This document shows positions 51,516 to 60,362 of a stretch of 64,000 nt of DNA, in pieces. The stretch is from CAIKBL01 sp050247235 (GTDB lineage Bacteria; Pseudomonadota; Gammaproteobacteria; Ga0077536): the NCBI GenBank assembly GCA_050247235.1, contig JBFWUN010000015.1:1-64000 (forward strand). Direction: 5' to 3'. A program made the position numbers and the translations under genes. Within the stretch, counting starts at the first letter, position 1; the number at the start of each line of letters is the position of its first letter. The notes below the pieces were generated by a model. The model searched no databases and had not been told where the DNA came from. It saw nothing but the letters and a program-made list of their open reading frames with translations.

Positions 51516-52328
51516 ATGCCGCTCGTCGCTGCCTTCCTGGTTCCCGGTTCGCCATTGCATTTCCTGCGGCCCGAGGTCGCGCCGTGGGCACCGCTCGTGG
51601 CGGCCCACCGGCGCGCGGCCGACACGCTCGCGGACGCGCGACCGGACGTGCTGATCGTCTATTCCACGCAGTGGCTCGCGGTGCTCGACGAACTATGGCA
51701 GACGCGCGCGCACGTGCAAGGACTCCATGTCGACGAGAACTGGTACGAGTTCGGCGACCTGCCATTCGATATGCGTGTCGACACGGCGCTCGCACAGGCC
51801 TGCATCGCGGCGTCGGCGACCATCGGCGTGCGTTCGAAGGGCGTGGACTACGACGGCTTTCCAATCGACACCGGCACGATTGTCGCCAACGGGTTCCTCA
51901 ATCCTGGCCGCCGGGTCCCGCTCGTCATCGTCGCGAACAACGTCTACCACGACTGGCAGACCACCGAACGTCTCGGCGCGCTCGCCGCTGCCGAGGCAGA
52001 ACGGCTTGGCCGCCGCTACGCCGTGCTCGGCGTGGGTGGACTGTCGGGGACAATCTTCCGCGAGGAAATCGCGCCGGCGGATGACCGCGTTGCCTCCGCT
52101 GCCGATGATGCGCTGAACCGGCAGATGCTCGAGACGCTCGCCCGCCCGGACGGCGACGCACTGCGCGTGTTCTGCGCGGATTACGCGGCCAAGGCACGCG
52201 CGGACATGGGCATGAAGCATCTTGCGTTCGTACTCGGGGCGCTCGGCCCACGGTTCGCGGGCGCGCGCACGCTCGGCTACGGGCCGAGCTACGGCAGCGG
52301 CGCCGCGGTGGTGCAGTTCGACGTCTGA
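51516..52328 (+). CDS. amnA: 2-aminophenol 1,6-dioxygenase alpha subunit
   Basis: 270 residues; GAGGA before the ATG. LigB-like fold but without the metal ligands: the first position reads FLVPGSPLHFLRP and the second is YSTQW instead of HxPHW, so it is the non-catalytic partner, as AmnA is in the heterodimer. The PLVIVANNVYHDWQTTERLGAL and GGLSGTIFREEI blocks match it to the 271-residue AmnA of aminophenol degraders. It probably completes the active site of AmnB. Confidence 0.88.
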   Translation: MPLVAAFLVPGSPLHFLRPEVAPWAPLVAAHRRAADTLADARPDVLIVYSTQWLAVLDELWQTRAHVQGLHVDENWYEFGDLPFDMRVDTALAQACIAASATIGVRSKGVDYDGFPIDTGTIVANGFLNPGRRVPLVIVANNVYHDWQTTERLGALAAAEAERLGRRYAVLGVGGLSGTIFREEIAPADDRVASAADDALNRQMLETLARPDGDALRVFCADYAAKARADMGMKHLAFVLGALGPRFAGARTLGYGPSYGSGAAVVQFDV

Positions 52329-52341
52329 CCCGCGCGCCGCG

Positions 52342-52761
52342 TTACAGCGGCGGCATGCCCGGGTAGGACGGCAGCGCGGGATCCATCGCGTCCCAGCGGG
52401 CCGCGCTCGCGGTGAAGATGTTCATCGTCGGCTGGAACAGGTTGGGGTCATCGTAGGCGCCGGCCTGCACCAGCAGCAGTCCCGCCATGGTCTCGGCCTT
52501 GCCGGTCAGGCGCGCGCCACACTCCGGACAGAAGCCCTCCCACACCTTGCCCCCGGAATCGCCACGCCGCTCGAAGTAGCGGATCGGGCCGGTCACCTCG
52601 ACGTCCGCTTCCGGATACGCGGCCACCGGCGTGTAGCCGCTGCCCGTGATCCTCTGGCAGACACGGCAGTGACAGTTCACCGCGAAACGCGGGACACCGC
52701 GGGCGCGGAAGCGCACGCGACCGCACAGGCAGCCGCCGGTGACGCCCTCGGTTGCATTCAT
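52342..52761 (-). CDS. GFA/CENP-V family zinc protein
   Basis: 139 residues from the ATG at 52761. Cys-rich GFA fold: GGCLCGRVRFRARG, NCHCRVCQRITGSGYTP and EGFCPECGARLTGKAE, giving two zinc sites. The family contains glutathione-dependent formaldehyde-activating enzyme Gfa, but most members have no proven activity. Adjacent to homospermidine synthase on the same strand with 10 bases between them. Confidence 0.85.
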   Translation of the reverse strand: MNATEGVTGGCLCGRVRFRARGVPRFAVNCHCRVCQRITGSGYTPVAAYPEADVEVTGPIRYFERRGDSGGKVWEGFCPECGARLTGKAETMAGLLLVQAGAYDDPNLFQPTMNIFTASAARWDAMDPALPSYPGMPPL

Positions 52762-52771
52762 GTCTGCCCCT

Positions 52772-54205
52772 TCATACCACGCGGACATTGGAGAACTGCC
52801 ACGGGTCGCGCGTGTCGAGCGCTTCGGGAAACAGTTCCCCGCGCTGATGGAGCGGCGTCCAGTCCGAGTAGGCGCCGACCACCGGTCCGAGATACGGCAT
52901 GCAGATCGCGAGATTGCGCCGGAAATCCATCTCGTCGGGTTCCACGATACCGCGCGCGGGATTCTCGATCGCCCAGATCATGCCCGACAGCACCGCGACG
53001 CAGACCTGCAGGCTCGTCGCGCTGTTGTACGGCGCGAGTGCGCGTGCTTCCTCGATGGATAGCTGCGAACCGTACCAGTAGGCATTGCGTGAGTGTCCCG
53101 CGAGCAGCACGCCCAGTTCGTCGACGCCGTGCACGATGTCGTCCATCAGGATCCGCTTGCGGGACTGGAGGTGCCAGTTGCGGCCCGCCAGTTCGTGTAC
53201 CGACAGCACGGCGGAATCACACGGGTGGTAGGCGTAGTGCACAGTGGGACGATACGTCACGCGCTCGCCGTCGCGCACCGTGTAGTAGTCCGAGATCGAG
53301 ATCGATTCGCCGTGCGTGATCAGGAACCCGTGGAAGTGCCCGGCCAGCGGCGTCCATGTGCGCACCCGCGTGCTTGCGCCGGGGCGCAGCAGGTAGACCG
53401 CGCTGTCGCAGCCGAAGTCATGGCGACGCGCATCCTCGGGCAGGTGCGCTTCGTGCGTTCCCCATCCGAGTTCCGCGGGCTGCGACCCTTCGCTGTAGAA
53501 CCCGTCCACGGACCAGGTGTTGACGAACTCCCCCACCGCCTTGGGGACATCCGGTGTCTGCGTGTCGCGTTCGGCGATGTGCACTACCTTGACGCCGAGC
53601 CGCGCCGCGAGTTCCCCCCACGCGGCGCGGGTCTTCGGCTCCGGCACCTGCAGGCCGGTGTCCGACGCGATATTCAGCAGCGCCTGCTTGACGAAGTGCG
53701 ACACCAGTCCGGGGTTCGCGCCGTGCGTGATGACGGCCGTGGCCCCGCCCGGTCGCGTCTTGCGCAAGGCAAGAGCGCTTTCGCGCAGCGCGTAGTTCGA
53801 ACGCAACGAGGGTGACAGCGACGGATCCGTGTACCCGCCCGGCCATGGTTCGATGCAGGTGTCGAGGTAAAGCGCACCGCGCTCGCCGGCGAACTCGATC
53901 AACGCAACGCTGGAGACGTCCACCGACAGGTTCAGCAGGAAGTCGCCGGGGCCGAGCATCGGCGCGAGGATCTGCCGGTAGTTGTCGCGGTCGAGCGGCT
54001 GGCAGAGAAAGCGGATCCCGAACATTTCCGCTTCCGCGCGACCGGCTTCATCGGCCGTGATGATCGTGATGTGCGCGGGGTCGACGCCCTCGATGTGACG
54101 GAAAATCAGCGGCATCACCCCTTGCCCGATGCTGCCGAAGCCGACGCAGACGATGCGGCCGGGAAAGCGGGTGTGCCGTGTGGCGGGTACGGACTGCGCG
54201 GACAT
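52772..54205 (-). CDS. hss: Homospermidine synthase
   Basis: 477 residues from the ATG at 54205, the normal length of bacterial homospermidine synthase. N-terminal Rossmann motif IVCVGFGSIGQGVMPLI at about 18-34, then the LDTCIEPWPGGYTD, ITHGANPGLVSHFVKQALL, SVDGFYSEGSQPAELGWGTHEAH blocks of the saccharopine-dehydrogenase-like fold with the polyamine pocket. The enzyme joins two putrescine units with NAD to sym-homospermidine. It is followed by the GFA gene on the same strand. Confidence 0.92.
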   Translation of the reverse strand: MSAQSVPATRHTRFPGRIVCVGFGSIGQGVMPLIFRHIEGVDPAHITIITADEAGRAEAEMFGIRFLCQPLDRDNYRQILAPMLGPGDFLLNLSVDVSSVALIEFAGERGALYLDTCIEPWPGGYTDPSLSPSLRSNYALRESALALRKTRPGGATAVITHGANPGLVSHFVKQALLNIASDTGLQVPEPKTRAAWGELAARLGVKVVHIAERDTQTPDVPKAVGEFVNTWSVDGFYSEGSQPAELGWGTHEAHLPEDARRHDFGCDSAVYLLRPGASTRVRTWTPLAGHFHGFLITHGESISISDYYTVRDGERVTYRPTVHYAYHPCDSAVLSVHELAGRNWHLQSRKRILMDDIVHGVDELGVLLAGHSRNAYWYGSQLSIEEARALAPYNSATSLQVCVAVLSGMIWAIENPARGIVEPDEMDFRRNLAICMPYLGPVVGAYSDWTPLHQRGELFPEALDTRDPWQFSNVRVV

Positions 54206-54339
54206 GAACGGGCTGCTCCAACGTGGTTGAACGGTCAGCCTGACGTCAATCCGGAGCGGGTGCAAGTCGTGCCCGTCGCCTCGCGTGCCCGTCGCTTTTG
54301 CGCTAGTGTCCGGACTGCCCCAAGACCGGAGAACACCGC

Positions 54340-54729
54340 ATGTCCACCTCTCCCATGAAGCTCGTGACGGATCTCTGCAATTCGCTGCTCGACGCGGACA
54401 TGGTGAAAACCTGCGCGTACCTCAGCGAGGACGTGGTGTATCACAACATGCCGTGGGCGCCCGTGGTCGGTCACGCGGAAGTCCGCAAGGTGCTGGACCC
54501 CCTCGTGCACGGCCCGAACTGCGCGCTGCGTCGCATGGAGATTTCCCACACGGTCGGCAACGGCGACATCGTGATGAACGCGCGACTGGAGACCTGGGAA
54601 CGGCGCGGCATCCGTGTCGAGTTGCCCGTGGCGGGTCTGTTCGAGGTGCGCGACGGGCGCATCACACGCTGGTGTGACTACTGGGACCTGGCGACGATCC
54701 AGCCGCTGCTGAAGACGCTCAGCGACTGA
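54340..54729 (+). CDS. Limonene-1,2-epoxide hydrolase-like (NTF2/SnoaL fold) protein
   Basis: 129 residues. NTF2-like fold: LVTDLCNSLLDADMVKTCAYLSEDVVYHNMP, VRKVLDPLV and the end VAGLFEVRDGRITRWCDYWDL. The epoxide hydrolase triad of Rhodococcus enzyme is Arg99-Asp101-Asp132; here R82, E84 and D113 lie at similar places, so the nucleophile-assisting Asp is replaced by Glu. The protein could hydrolyse an epoxide or isomerise a ketone. It is divergent from homospermidine synthase. Confidence 0.75.
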   Translation: MSTSPMKLVTDLCNSLLDADMVKTCAYLSEDVVYHNMPWAPVVGHAEVRKVLDPLVHGPNCALRRMEISHTVGNGDIVMNARLETWERRGIRVELPVAGLFEVRDGRITRWCDYWDLATIQPLLKTLSD

Positions 54730-54845
54730 ACGGATTTCCCGCAGCCCCTTGGCGGGGCCCATTCACGCGCGGAGAGATACCGATGTGATGCGCGGGCAGC
54801 GCGCCGATCGAGGTGCCGCGGCGCGGAGACCGCGCCAGGTGAGGC

Positions 54846-55094
54846 TCAGAGACCGATTTCCTGGCGCAGCTTCTGTTCGGCGTCCTGGACCGCTTTTTCC
54901 TTGCGCGCGAGCTTTTTTTCCCTGGCGACCTCGGCCCTGGAGACCGCCTGCGCGATCTTGGCGAGCGCGGCGTCCTGCGCCTCCCCGGGCGCCAGCGTGA
55001 GCGCGGCTTCGAGATCGGACAACAGGACCGTGCGCTGCTTCGGCGGCAGCTTCCATAGCCTGAGCTTCAGCTCATGGACATTCGTGGACGTCAT
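54846..55094 (-). CDS. Small Lys/Glu/Ala-rich coiled-coil protein
   Basis: 82 residues from the ATG at 55094 with GAGG ten bases upstream; the longer open frame (to 55532) overlaps the amidase gene on the same strand. The second half (residues about 45-80) is a charged amphipathic helix, AKIAQAVSRAEVAREKK followed by LARKEKAVQDAEQKLRQ, with no Cys, Trp only in the first half (LKLRLWKLPPKQR). No family recognised. Gaps of 116 and 215 bases to its neighbours suggest its own transcript. Confidence 0.55.
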   Translation of the reverse strand: MTSTNVHELKLRLWKLPPKQRTVLLSDLEAALTLAPGEAQDAALAKIAQAVSRAEVAREKKLARKEKAVQDAEQKLRQEIGL

Positions 55095-55309
55095 GAGGAA
55101 TCCTCGTATTCGGGTCTGTGGACGGAGAATTGGGGGCCGTGGCCCGTGACGACGGCGGGCCACCGGGGCATGGTACCAGACCTGTCGATGCCTGAATGAC
55201 TTCCAGGACCGCGCGCACTTCCGGCGTCGCGATCCCGGACCAGGTGATTCGACCGATCTATCGGCGCTACCAGCCCGGGAATTGAGACCGGGCCGGTCGG
55301 ACAGGCAGG

Positions 55310-56755
55310 TCAGGCGTAATGCGGCGGGCGTCGCCCTGCCCACGGATGGGCCTGTTCGAGCTGCCCCGCCAGGCTCAGCAGCGTCTCCTCGTCGCCGGGT
55401 CGCCCGACGAACTGCATCGCGAGCGGCAGACCGGATTTCGCCTGCCACAAGGGCAGCATGATCGCCGGCTGGCCGGTCGTGTTGAACAGCGCTGTGAACA
55501 CCGAGTACTGCTGAATGATGTGCTTCCACCATGCCATGGTGTCCATGCCCCTGGCGTTCTGGTCGAGTTCACCGAGCTTTGCCACATCGCGCGCGAGTCC
55601 CGGGGTCAGCAGCACGTCGTACCCGCGCATGACGGCCCCCACGTGGCGGCACACCGCGTTCTGCTGAACCATCGCGTGTTCCAGTTCGAAGGCCTTCACC
55701 GTCTGCCCGAACCGGTAGACCTCGAGCGTGACCGCCTCCACGGTCTTGGGTCCGATCCTGCGGCCCGTCGCCGCCGCGAACTGCTCCATGAAATAGCCGA
55801 GCGTCGTCGCCCACAGCCGGATCGTCGATTCGTTGAACGCATCCGCATCGTAGTTCAGCCTGACGGGTTCGCAGCGATGCCCAAGATCCTCGAGCAGCTT
55901 GCAGGTGTCGTCGAGGCGATCGCGAATCTCACGGGTGATCGCGCGTCCGCCCGGGAGCCGATCCACCACCCCAATCCGCAGCGGTGCGGGAGGGGTCATC
56001 GCGGCGGTCAGAAAACCGCGCCGCGGCGGTTCCGCGGTGTAGAAATAGCCGTCATCCGGACCCGCGACGGCATCCAGCAGCGCGGCGGAATCGCGCACCG
56101 AGCGCGTGTTGACGAACTCGATCGCGAGGCCCCACAGGAAAATCCCGGCATCGGGTCCCGTGGGTGTCCGGCCGCGCGTCGGTTTCAGGCCGACGACCCC
56201 GTTGCACGCGGCGGGGATCCGGATTGATCCGCCCCCATCGTTTGCGTGCGCCAGCGGCACCATGCCCGAGCCCACGGCGGCCCCTGCGCCGCCGGACGAG
56301 CCGCCCACCGAGTAGCCGAGGTTCCAGGGATTGCGCGTGGAACCGTAGACGAGCGCCTCGCTGTTCGCGTTGAACGCCATCTCGGGTGTGGTCGTCGTGC
56401 CCACGGTCACGAGCCCGCTTGCACGAACCCGTCGCATCAGCTCGGTGTCCGCGTCGAAGCGCACGCCGGCCGCCAGCCGCGAGCCCGCCGACGTCTGCAT
56501 TCCCTTGAAGTGCATGCCGAACTCCTTCACCAGGAACGGCACGCCGCGGAACGGTCCGTGGGGCAGACCGCGCCTTACCTCGGCGAGCGCCTGGGCGCGC
56601 AACTTCTGCACGACGCAATTGAGCTCGGGGTTCAGGCGTTCGACCGCATCGAGCGCGCTGTCCACGAGATCCGCGGGCGAGACCTCGCCGCGGCGGACGA
56701 GTTCGGCAAGTCCCAGACCGTCGTACCGGCTGTATTCAGGAAAGATCATCGACAT
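55310..56755 (-). CDS. Amidase (amidase-signature family)
   Basis: 481 residues from the ATG at 56755. Ser-cisSer-Lys triad: K77 in PFLVKEFGMHFKG, S153 in SVGGSSGGAGAAVG and nucleophile S177 in NDGGGSIRIPAACNG, with the spacing of the family. Substrate could be an aliphatic or aromatic amide, or a peptide-like amide. It lies on the same strand as the 2-hydroxyacyl-CoA lyase gene, 92 bases downstream of it. Confidence 0.9.
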   Translation of the reverse strand: MSMIFPEYSRYDGLGLAELVRRGEVSPADLVDSALDAVERLNPELNCVVQKLRAQALAEVRRGLPHGPFRGVPFLVKEFGMHFKGMQTSAGSRLAAGVRFDADTELMRRVRASGLVTVGTTTTPEMAFNANSEALVYGSTRNPWNLGYSVGGSSGGAGAAVGSGMVPLAHANDGGGSIRIPAACNGVVGLKPTRGRTPTGPDAGIFLWGLAIEFVNTRSVRDSAALLDAVAGPDDGYFYTAEPPRRGFLTAAMTPPAPLRIGVVDRLPGGRAITREIRDRLDDTCKLLEDLGHRCEPVRLNYDADAFNESTIRLWATTLGYFMEQFAAATGRRIGPKTVEAVTLEVYRFGQTVKAFELEHAMVQQNAVCRHVGAVMRGYDVLLTPGLARDVAKLGELDQNARGMDTMAWWKHIIQQYSVFTALFNTTGQPAIMLPLWQAKSGLPLAMQFVGRPGDEETLLSLAGQLEQAHPWAGRRPPHYA

Positions 56756-56847
56756 TTCTCCATGCTGCAAGCGTGTTCCGGGTGGTTTCGATCAATTCCG
56801 CGCGATCGCCCCGCAGGCGCCCAGTCCCCGATCGGCGCGGTTCGGGA

Positions 56848-58497
56848 TCAGCGCGTCAGCCATTCGAACTTCTGCGGCTTGCGCGTTGCCTGGGGGTTGA
56901 TCATGACGTTGATGAGCGTCGGCACCGCCGCGTCAGCGGCCTCGCGCAGCGCACGCCGCAGCGCGTCCGGCGTGGTCACGTGGTAGCCCTTGCCGCCGAA
57001 TGCTTCGATCACGCGGTCGTAGCGGGCTTCCGGCGTGTAGGCGTGCGGGGGTACCGGATCGCTCAGCGTGGTTTCGCCGCTGCCGATGCCGTTGTTGTTG
57101 ATCACGACGAACGTGATCGGCAGCCGGTAACGGCACGCGGTCTCGACTTCCATGCCACTGAAGCCGAACGCGGAATCCCCCTCCACGCAGAACACCTTCC
57201 GGCCCGGGTGCACGACGGCGGCGGCGATCGCGAACGCAAGCCCCACGCCCATCGTGCCGAACGTGCCGGCATCGAGCCGCTGGCGTGCGTCGTAGTTCAG
57301 CATCACGCTGCGCCCGATGTCCATCGTGTTGGCGCCTTCGCTGCAGATGATCGCATCGCGCGGAATGTGCTCGCGGACTTCCCGCAGCGCGCGGTAGTAC
57401 CCCATCGGCACGCTGTCGTCCTGCATCATCGCGGTGACCTGTGCCTCGTTCTCGGTGATCTTCGTGCGCAGCGCCGACCACCACTCGGACCGTGCGGGAA
57501 ACTCCCAGGGATGCGCCGCCAGCGCTGCGTTCAGCTGGTCCATCACCGCCTGCGCATCGCCCACGAGCGCGGCCGTGCTCGGCACGTTCGTGCCAACCTC
57601 CTCACCCGCCACGTCGATCTGCAGGATGCGGACATCGCGCGCAAAACGGGGCGGCTGTCCGAAATGCATGATCCAGTTCAGCCGCGCCCCGATCAGCAGC
57701 ACCACGTCGGCTTCCTGCAGCGCGTGTGAACGCGCCGGCGCGACGGACAGCGCGTGATCATCGGGCACCACTCCCTTGCCCATCGGGGACGCGATGAACG
57801 GCAGGCGCGTGTGCTCCAGGAACGCCCGCACCGCGTGTTCCGCGCGCGCATAGGCAGCGCCCTTGCCCACGATCACGAGCGGCCGCCGCGCGGTGCGCAG
57901 TGCGGCGAGCGCGGCTTCGACCACTGCCGGATCTGCCAGGCTCTTCGGCGCCGGCGGGCAGGCGGGCCGCCAGGGAATCGATGTTTCGTCGAGGCGATCC
58001 GTGATGATGTCGTTCGGCAGGTCGAGATAGACCGCGCCCGGCCGGCCGTACAGGGACGTCCGCACGCACTTCTCGATGTAAGCGGGCACGCGGGCCAGCG
58101 CATCGGGCCGCGTCGCGAGCTTCACGAACGGTCGCGCGGCCTCAAGCTGCGGGGCCTCCTGGAAGGCGCCCTGTTCACGCTGATAGGAATCCGGCGCCCC
58201 GCTGATCAGCAGCATCGGCCAGCAGTTCGCCCACGCGTTCGACAATCCCGCGATGCCGTGCACCATGCCCGGACCACAGACGGTCAGGCACGCACCGGGG
58301 CGTTGGGTGAGGTACCCGACAGCACCCGCCGCATAGCTCGCCGCCTGCTCGTTGCGAAAACCGTAGAACCGGACGCCTTCGGCCTGGGCGGCAGCGGCGA
58401 GTTCCATCACCGGGAACCCCACCACGCCGAACAGGTGGTCGATGCCCTGCTGCTTCAGGCTGCGCGCGATGATTGTGCGCCCGTCGAGATCTGCCAT
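56848..58497 (-). CDS. 2-hydroxyacyl-CoA lyase (ThDP-dependent)
   Basis: 549 residues; GGGAGCG before the ATG at 58497. ThDP fold with GFRNEQAASYAAGAVGYLT (activating Glu), CVEGDSAFGFSGMEVETACRY...VVINNNGIGSG (cofactor motif, GDS then NNN), and a C-terminus INPQATRKPQKFEWLTR very close to that of human HACL1. It splits 2-hydroxyacyl-CoA to formyl-CoA and an aldehyde, or, run backwards, condenses them. Oxalyl-CoA decarboxylase is the alternative, but the C-terminus and mid-region favour the lyase. A thioesterase gene lies just upstream (50 bases) on the same strand. Confidence 0.8.
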   Translation of the reverse strand: MADLDGRTIIARSLKQQGIDHLFGVVGFPVMELAAAAQAEGVRFYGFRNEQAASYAAGAVGYLTQRPGACLTVCGPGMVHGIAGLSNAWANCWPMLLISGAPDSYQREQGAFQEAPQLEAARPFVKLATRPDALARVPAYIEKCVRTSLYGRPGAVYLDLPNDIITDRLDETSIPWRPACPPAPKSLADPAVVEAALAALRTARRPLVIVGKGAAYARAEHAVRAFLEHTRLPFIASPMGKGVVPDDHALSVAPARSHALQEADVVLLIGARLNWIMHFGQPPRFARDVRILQIDVAGEEVGTNVPSTAALVGDAQAVMDQLNAALAAHPWEFPARSEWWSALRTKITENEAQVTAMMQDDSVPMGYYRALREVREHIPRDAIICSEGANTMDIGRSVMLNYDARQRLDAGTFGTMGVGLAFAIAAAVVHPGRKVFCVEGDSAFGFSGMEVETACRYRLPITFVVINNNGIGSGETTLSDPVPPHAYTPEARYDRVIEAFGGKGYHVTTPDALRRALREAADAAVPTLINVMINPQATRKPQKFEWLTR

Positions 58498-58547
58498 GGA
58501 ACGCTCCCTTGGTTGGACGATTGCCGTACTCGAAGCTTCCCTTGGCC

Positions 58548-59051
58548 TCAGGGCCGCGGGCGCGGGGAATCCAGGCCGATTCTACGCCCGATCCAGCCGG
58601 GCGTCGGCAGCGCAGCCTGCGCCTTCTGCAAGGCGTGGATTCCTTCCAGCAGCACGGGATCGAACGGGCAGGTCCGGCGCGCTGCGAGGTCAAACGAGAT
58701 GGACATGACTTCCTGGGTCGCCAGCAGGGTCGCCTCGCGATACATCGCCTGCGCGATGTGCGTGCGCTTGCCGTCGGTCGCCAGGATGCGCGACTCGATG
58801 CGCAGCGCGTCACCGAGATGCGCCTCGTTCTGGTACGTGAGATGACATTCGAGCGCGACGGTGGAACGTCCATGGGCTTCGCGGTAGGCGGGCGTGAGAC
58901 CGTACGCGGCCTTCAGGTCCTCGATCGCGACGTCGAATGCCGTGTTGTAGTACGCGACGTTCATGTGCGCGTTGTAATCGAGCCATTCGGGCTTTACCGT
59001 CAGGCAGGTTGTCACGAGGCCGCGGGCGGGGATTTCTTTCATGCAGGTCAT
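58548..59051 (-). CDS. Hot-dog-fold acyl-CoA thioesterase
   Basis: 167 residues; the start could also be three codons later (MKEIPARG, 59042). N-terminal LTVKPEWLDYNAHMNVAYYNTAFDVAIEDL and CHLTYQNEAHLGDALRIESRIL are typical of the YbgC/4-hydroxybenzoyl-CoA type; the WLDYNAHMN block is close to betainyl-CoA-type thioesterases. It would release an acid from CoA. It is co-directional with 2-hydroxyacyl-CoA lyase, suggesting one CoA-linked path. Confidence 0.85.
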   Translation of the reverse strand: MTCMKEIPARGLVTTCLTVKPEWLDYNAHMNVAYYNTAFDVAIEDLKAAYGLTPAYREAHGRSTVALECHLTYQNEAHLGDALRIESRILATDGKRTHIAQAMYREATLLATQEVMSISFDLAARRTCPFDPVLLEGIHALQKAQAALPTPGWIGRRIGLDSPRPRP

Positions 59052-59057
59052 TTCGGA

Positions 59058-59900
59058 TTGATCAAGGGTACCCGGGCCGGTGGGGTCGCGCGTGCGCTGC
59101 GCCGCGGGTGCGTCATCTTAGCGCAGGCGGTGGCGCTGCTGGGCGCTGCGGGGCTGCCTGGCTGCACGCCTCACCCGCCGCGACCCCGCATCGTCACGCA
59201 CCCGCCGGTGCTGCGCGCCGTGCCGTCGCCGTCGCTCGCGCTCGCGACCTCGGGCACCGTGGGACCCCGTCGCGCGGTCACCGCGCTTGATCGCGGCTAC
59301 GCGGATTACGATTCGGACCTGCAGGCGTCGCTCTACCTGTGCGCGGGAACCGGACCCGCCGCGGGGCCTTGCCTGGCGGTTCTCGGCGGACTGTTCGCGG
59401 TGGCCGGGGCGACGTCGAGCCTCGTGTACAGCGCGGCACAGGGGGAAACGGGACGCGTCGCAACCGCGCACGCGAAGGAGGCCTTCGCGGCACTCCCGGC
59501 CATCACGGCGCTGCCGGCGCGTATCGCCGACGCGGCGGCCGCGCGGGCGGCGAATGACGATCGCGTGGTCTTACGGACCAGGGAGGACTGCACGGCCCCC
59601 CTTCCCGACGTCAATGTCGACAGCGTGTTCGATCTCGATGTCGTGGACATGCACCTCGCGTTCACACCGGGCTACCAGTTCAGGCTGACGCTCGTCGCGC
59701 GCCTCGTCGAACGCGCCTGCCCCGGTCGCGACGAGCTGCGCAGCCAGCGCCTTGCGTACCTCGGGCCGATGTCCTCCATGTCCCGTGACCCGACGCGCGC
59801 GTCCGCGGCGTTCACGAACGCGCTCGATGCGGCGGTCACCGCGCTCGCCACCGACGTCGACCTATACTTGCAGGGCAAGCGGGAGATACTGAAACCGTGA
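59058..59900 (+). CDS. Putative lipoprotein of unknown function
   Basis: 280 residues if TTG at 59058 is the start; that choice gives a lipoprotein signal peptide with an RR pair, a hydrophobic core (VILAQAVALLGA) and a lipobox LPGC. The longer open frame to 58473 is antisense to the thioesterase and unlikely. The mature part has a glycine-rich hydrophobic hairpin (about 105-135, GPAAGPCLAVLGGLFAVAGA) and VNVDSVFDLDVVDMHLAFTPGYQFRLTLV. No family recognised. Its stop overlaps the yajD start (GTGA). The gap to the divergent thioesterase start is six bases, so the promoter must lie inside that gene, or the start is elsewhere. Confidence 0.5.
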   Translation: MIKGTRAGGVARALRRGCVILAQAVALLGAAGLPGCTPHPPRPRIVTHPPVLRAVPSPSLALATSGTVGPRRAVTALDRGYADYDSDLQASLYLCAGTGPAAGPCLAVLGGLFAVAGATSSLVYSAAQGETGRVATAHAKEAFAALPAITALPARIADAAAARAANDDRVVLRTREDCTAPLPDVNVDSVFDLDVVDMHLAFTPGYQFRLTLVARLVERACPGRDELRSQRLAYLGPMSSMSRDPTRASAAFTNALDAAVTALATDVDLYLQGKREILKP

Positions 59901-60274
59901 AGAAGCTTCCGGACCAGGCCAGGCTCGATCGCGTGGTCGCCGATGCGCGACGCCAGCGTGAGGCCCGCGAACAGGATTACCGCGCGCAGGCGCTCAAGCT
60001 CTTTCCGTGGGTCTGCGGCCGCTGCAGCCGCGAGTTCTCGCGCGAGAACCTCCGCGAACTCACGGTTCACCACCGCAACCACGACCATGACCACAACCCA
60101 CCCGACGGCAGCAACTGGGAACTGCTGTGCGTCTACTGCCACGAACAGGAACACGTGCGGCTGGTGGAAGCAGCCCAGGGGCTCGGAAGCGCTCCCGGCG
60201 CAAAGGCGTCGTCGCCCGCCGCGACCGGGAAGGCTTTTGCCGGACTTGCCGAACTGCTGAAACGCGGAGACTGA
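59897..60274 (+). CDS. yajD: YajD-like HNH nuclease family protein
   Basis: 125 residues from GTG at 59897 overlapping the previous stop. ALKLFPWVCGRCSREFSRENLRELTVHHRNHDHDHNPPDGSNWELLCVYCHEQEH carries, in two pieces, the zinc knuckles (CGRC, CVYC) and HH-N-H residues of the HNH fold as found in E. coli YajD. The YajD function is unknown. Coupling to the lipoprotein gene may be incidental. Confidence 0.85.
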   Translation: MKKLPDQARLDRVVADARRQREAREQDYRAQALKLFPWVCGRCSREFSRENLRELTVHHRNHDHDHNPPDGSNWELLCVYCHEQEHVRLVEAAQGLGSAPGAKASSPAATGKAFAGLAELLKRGD

Positions 60275-60362
60275 GTCTCGCGGGAACCGAGGGCGGGCGA
60301 ATGCACTCGCGATTCGCGCTGGACGCCGCAATCTTCGTACGGCCGCCACGTGCGTGGCACGC

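Noticed and set aside
58473..59057. Upstream part of the lipoprotein reading frame
   Set aside because: It is antisense to a well-supported thioesterase gene and carries no signal or domain; the lipobox fits a start near 59058.
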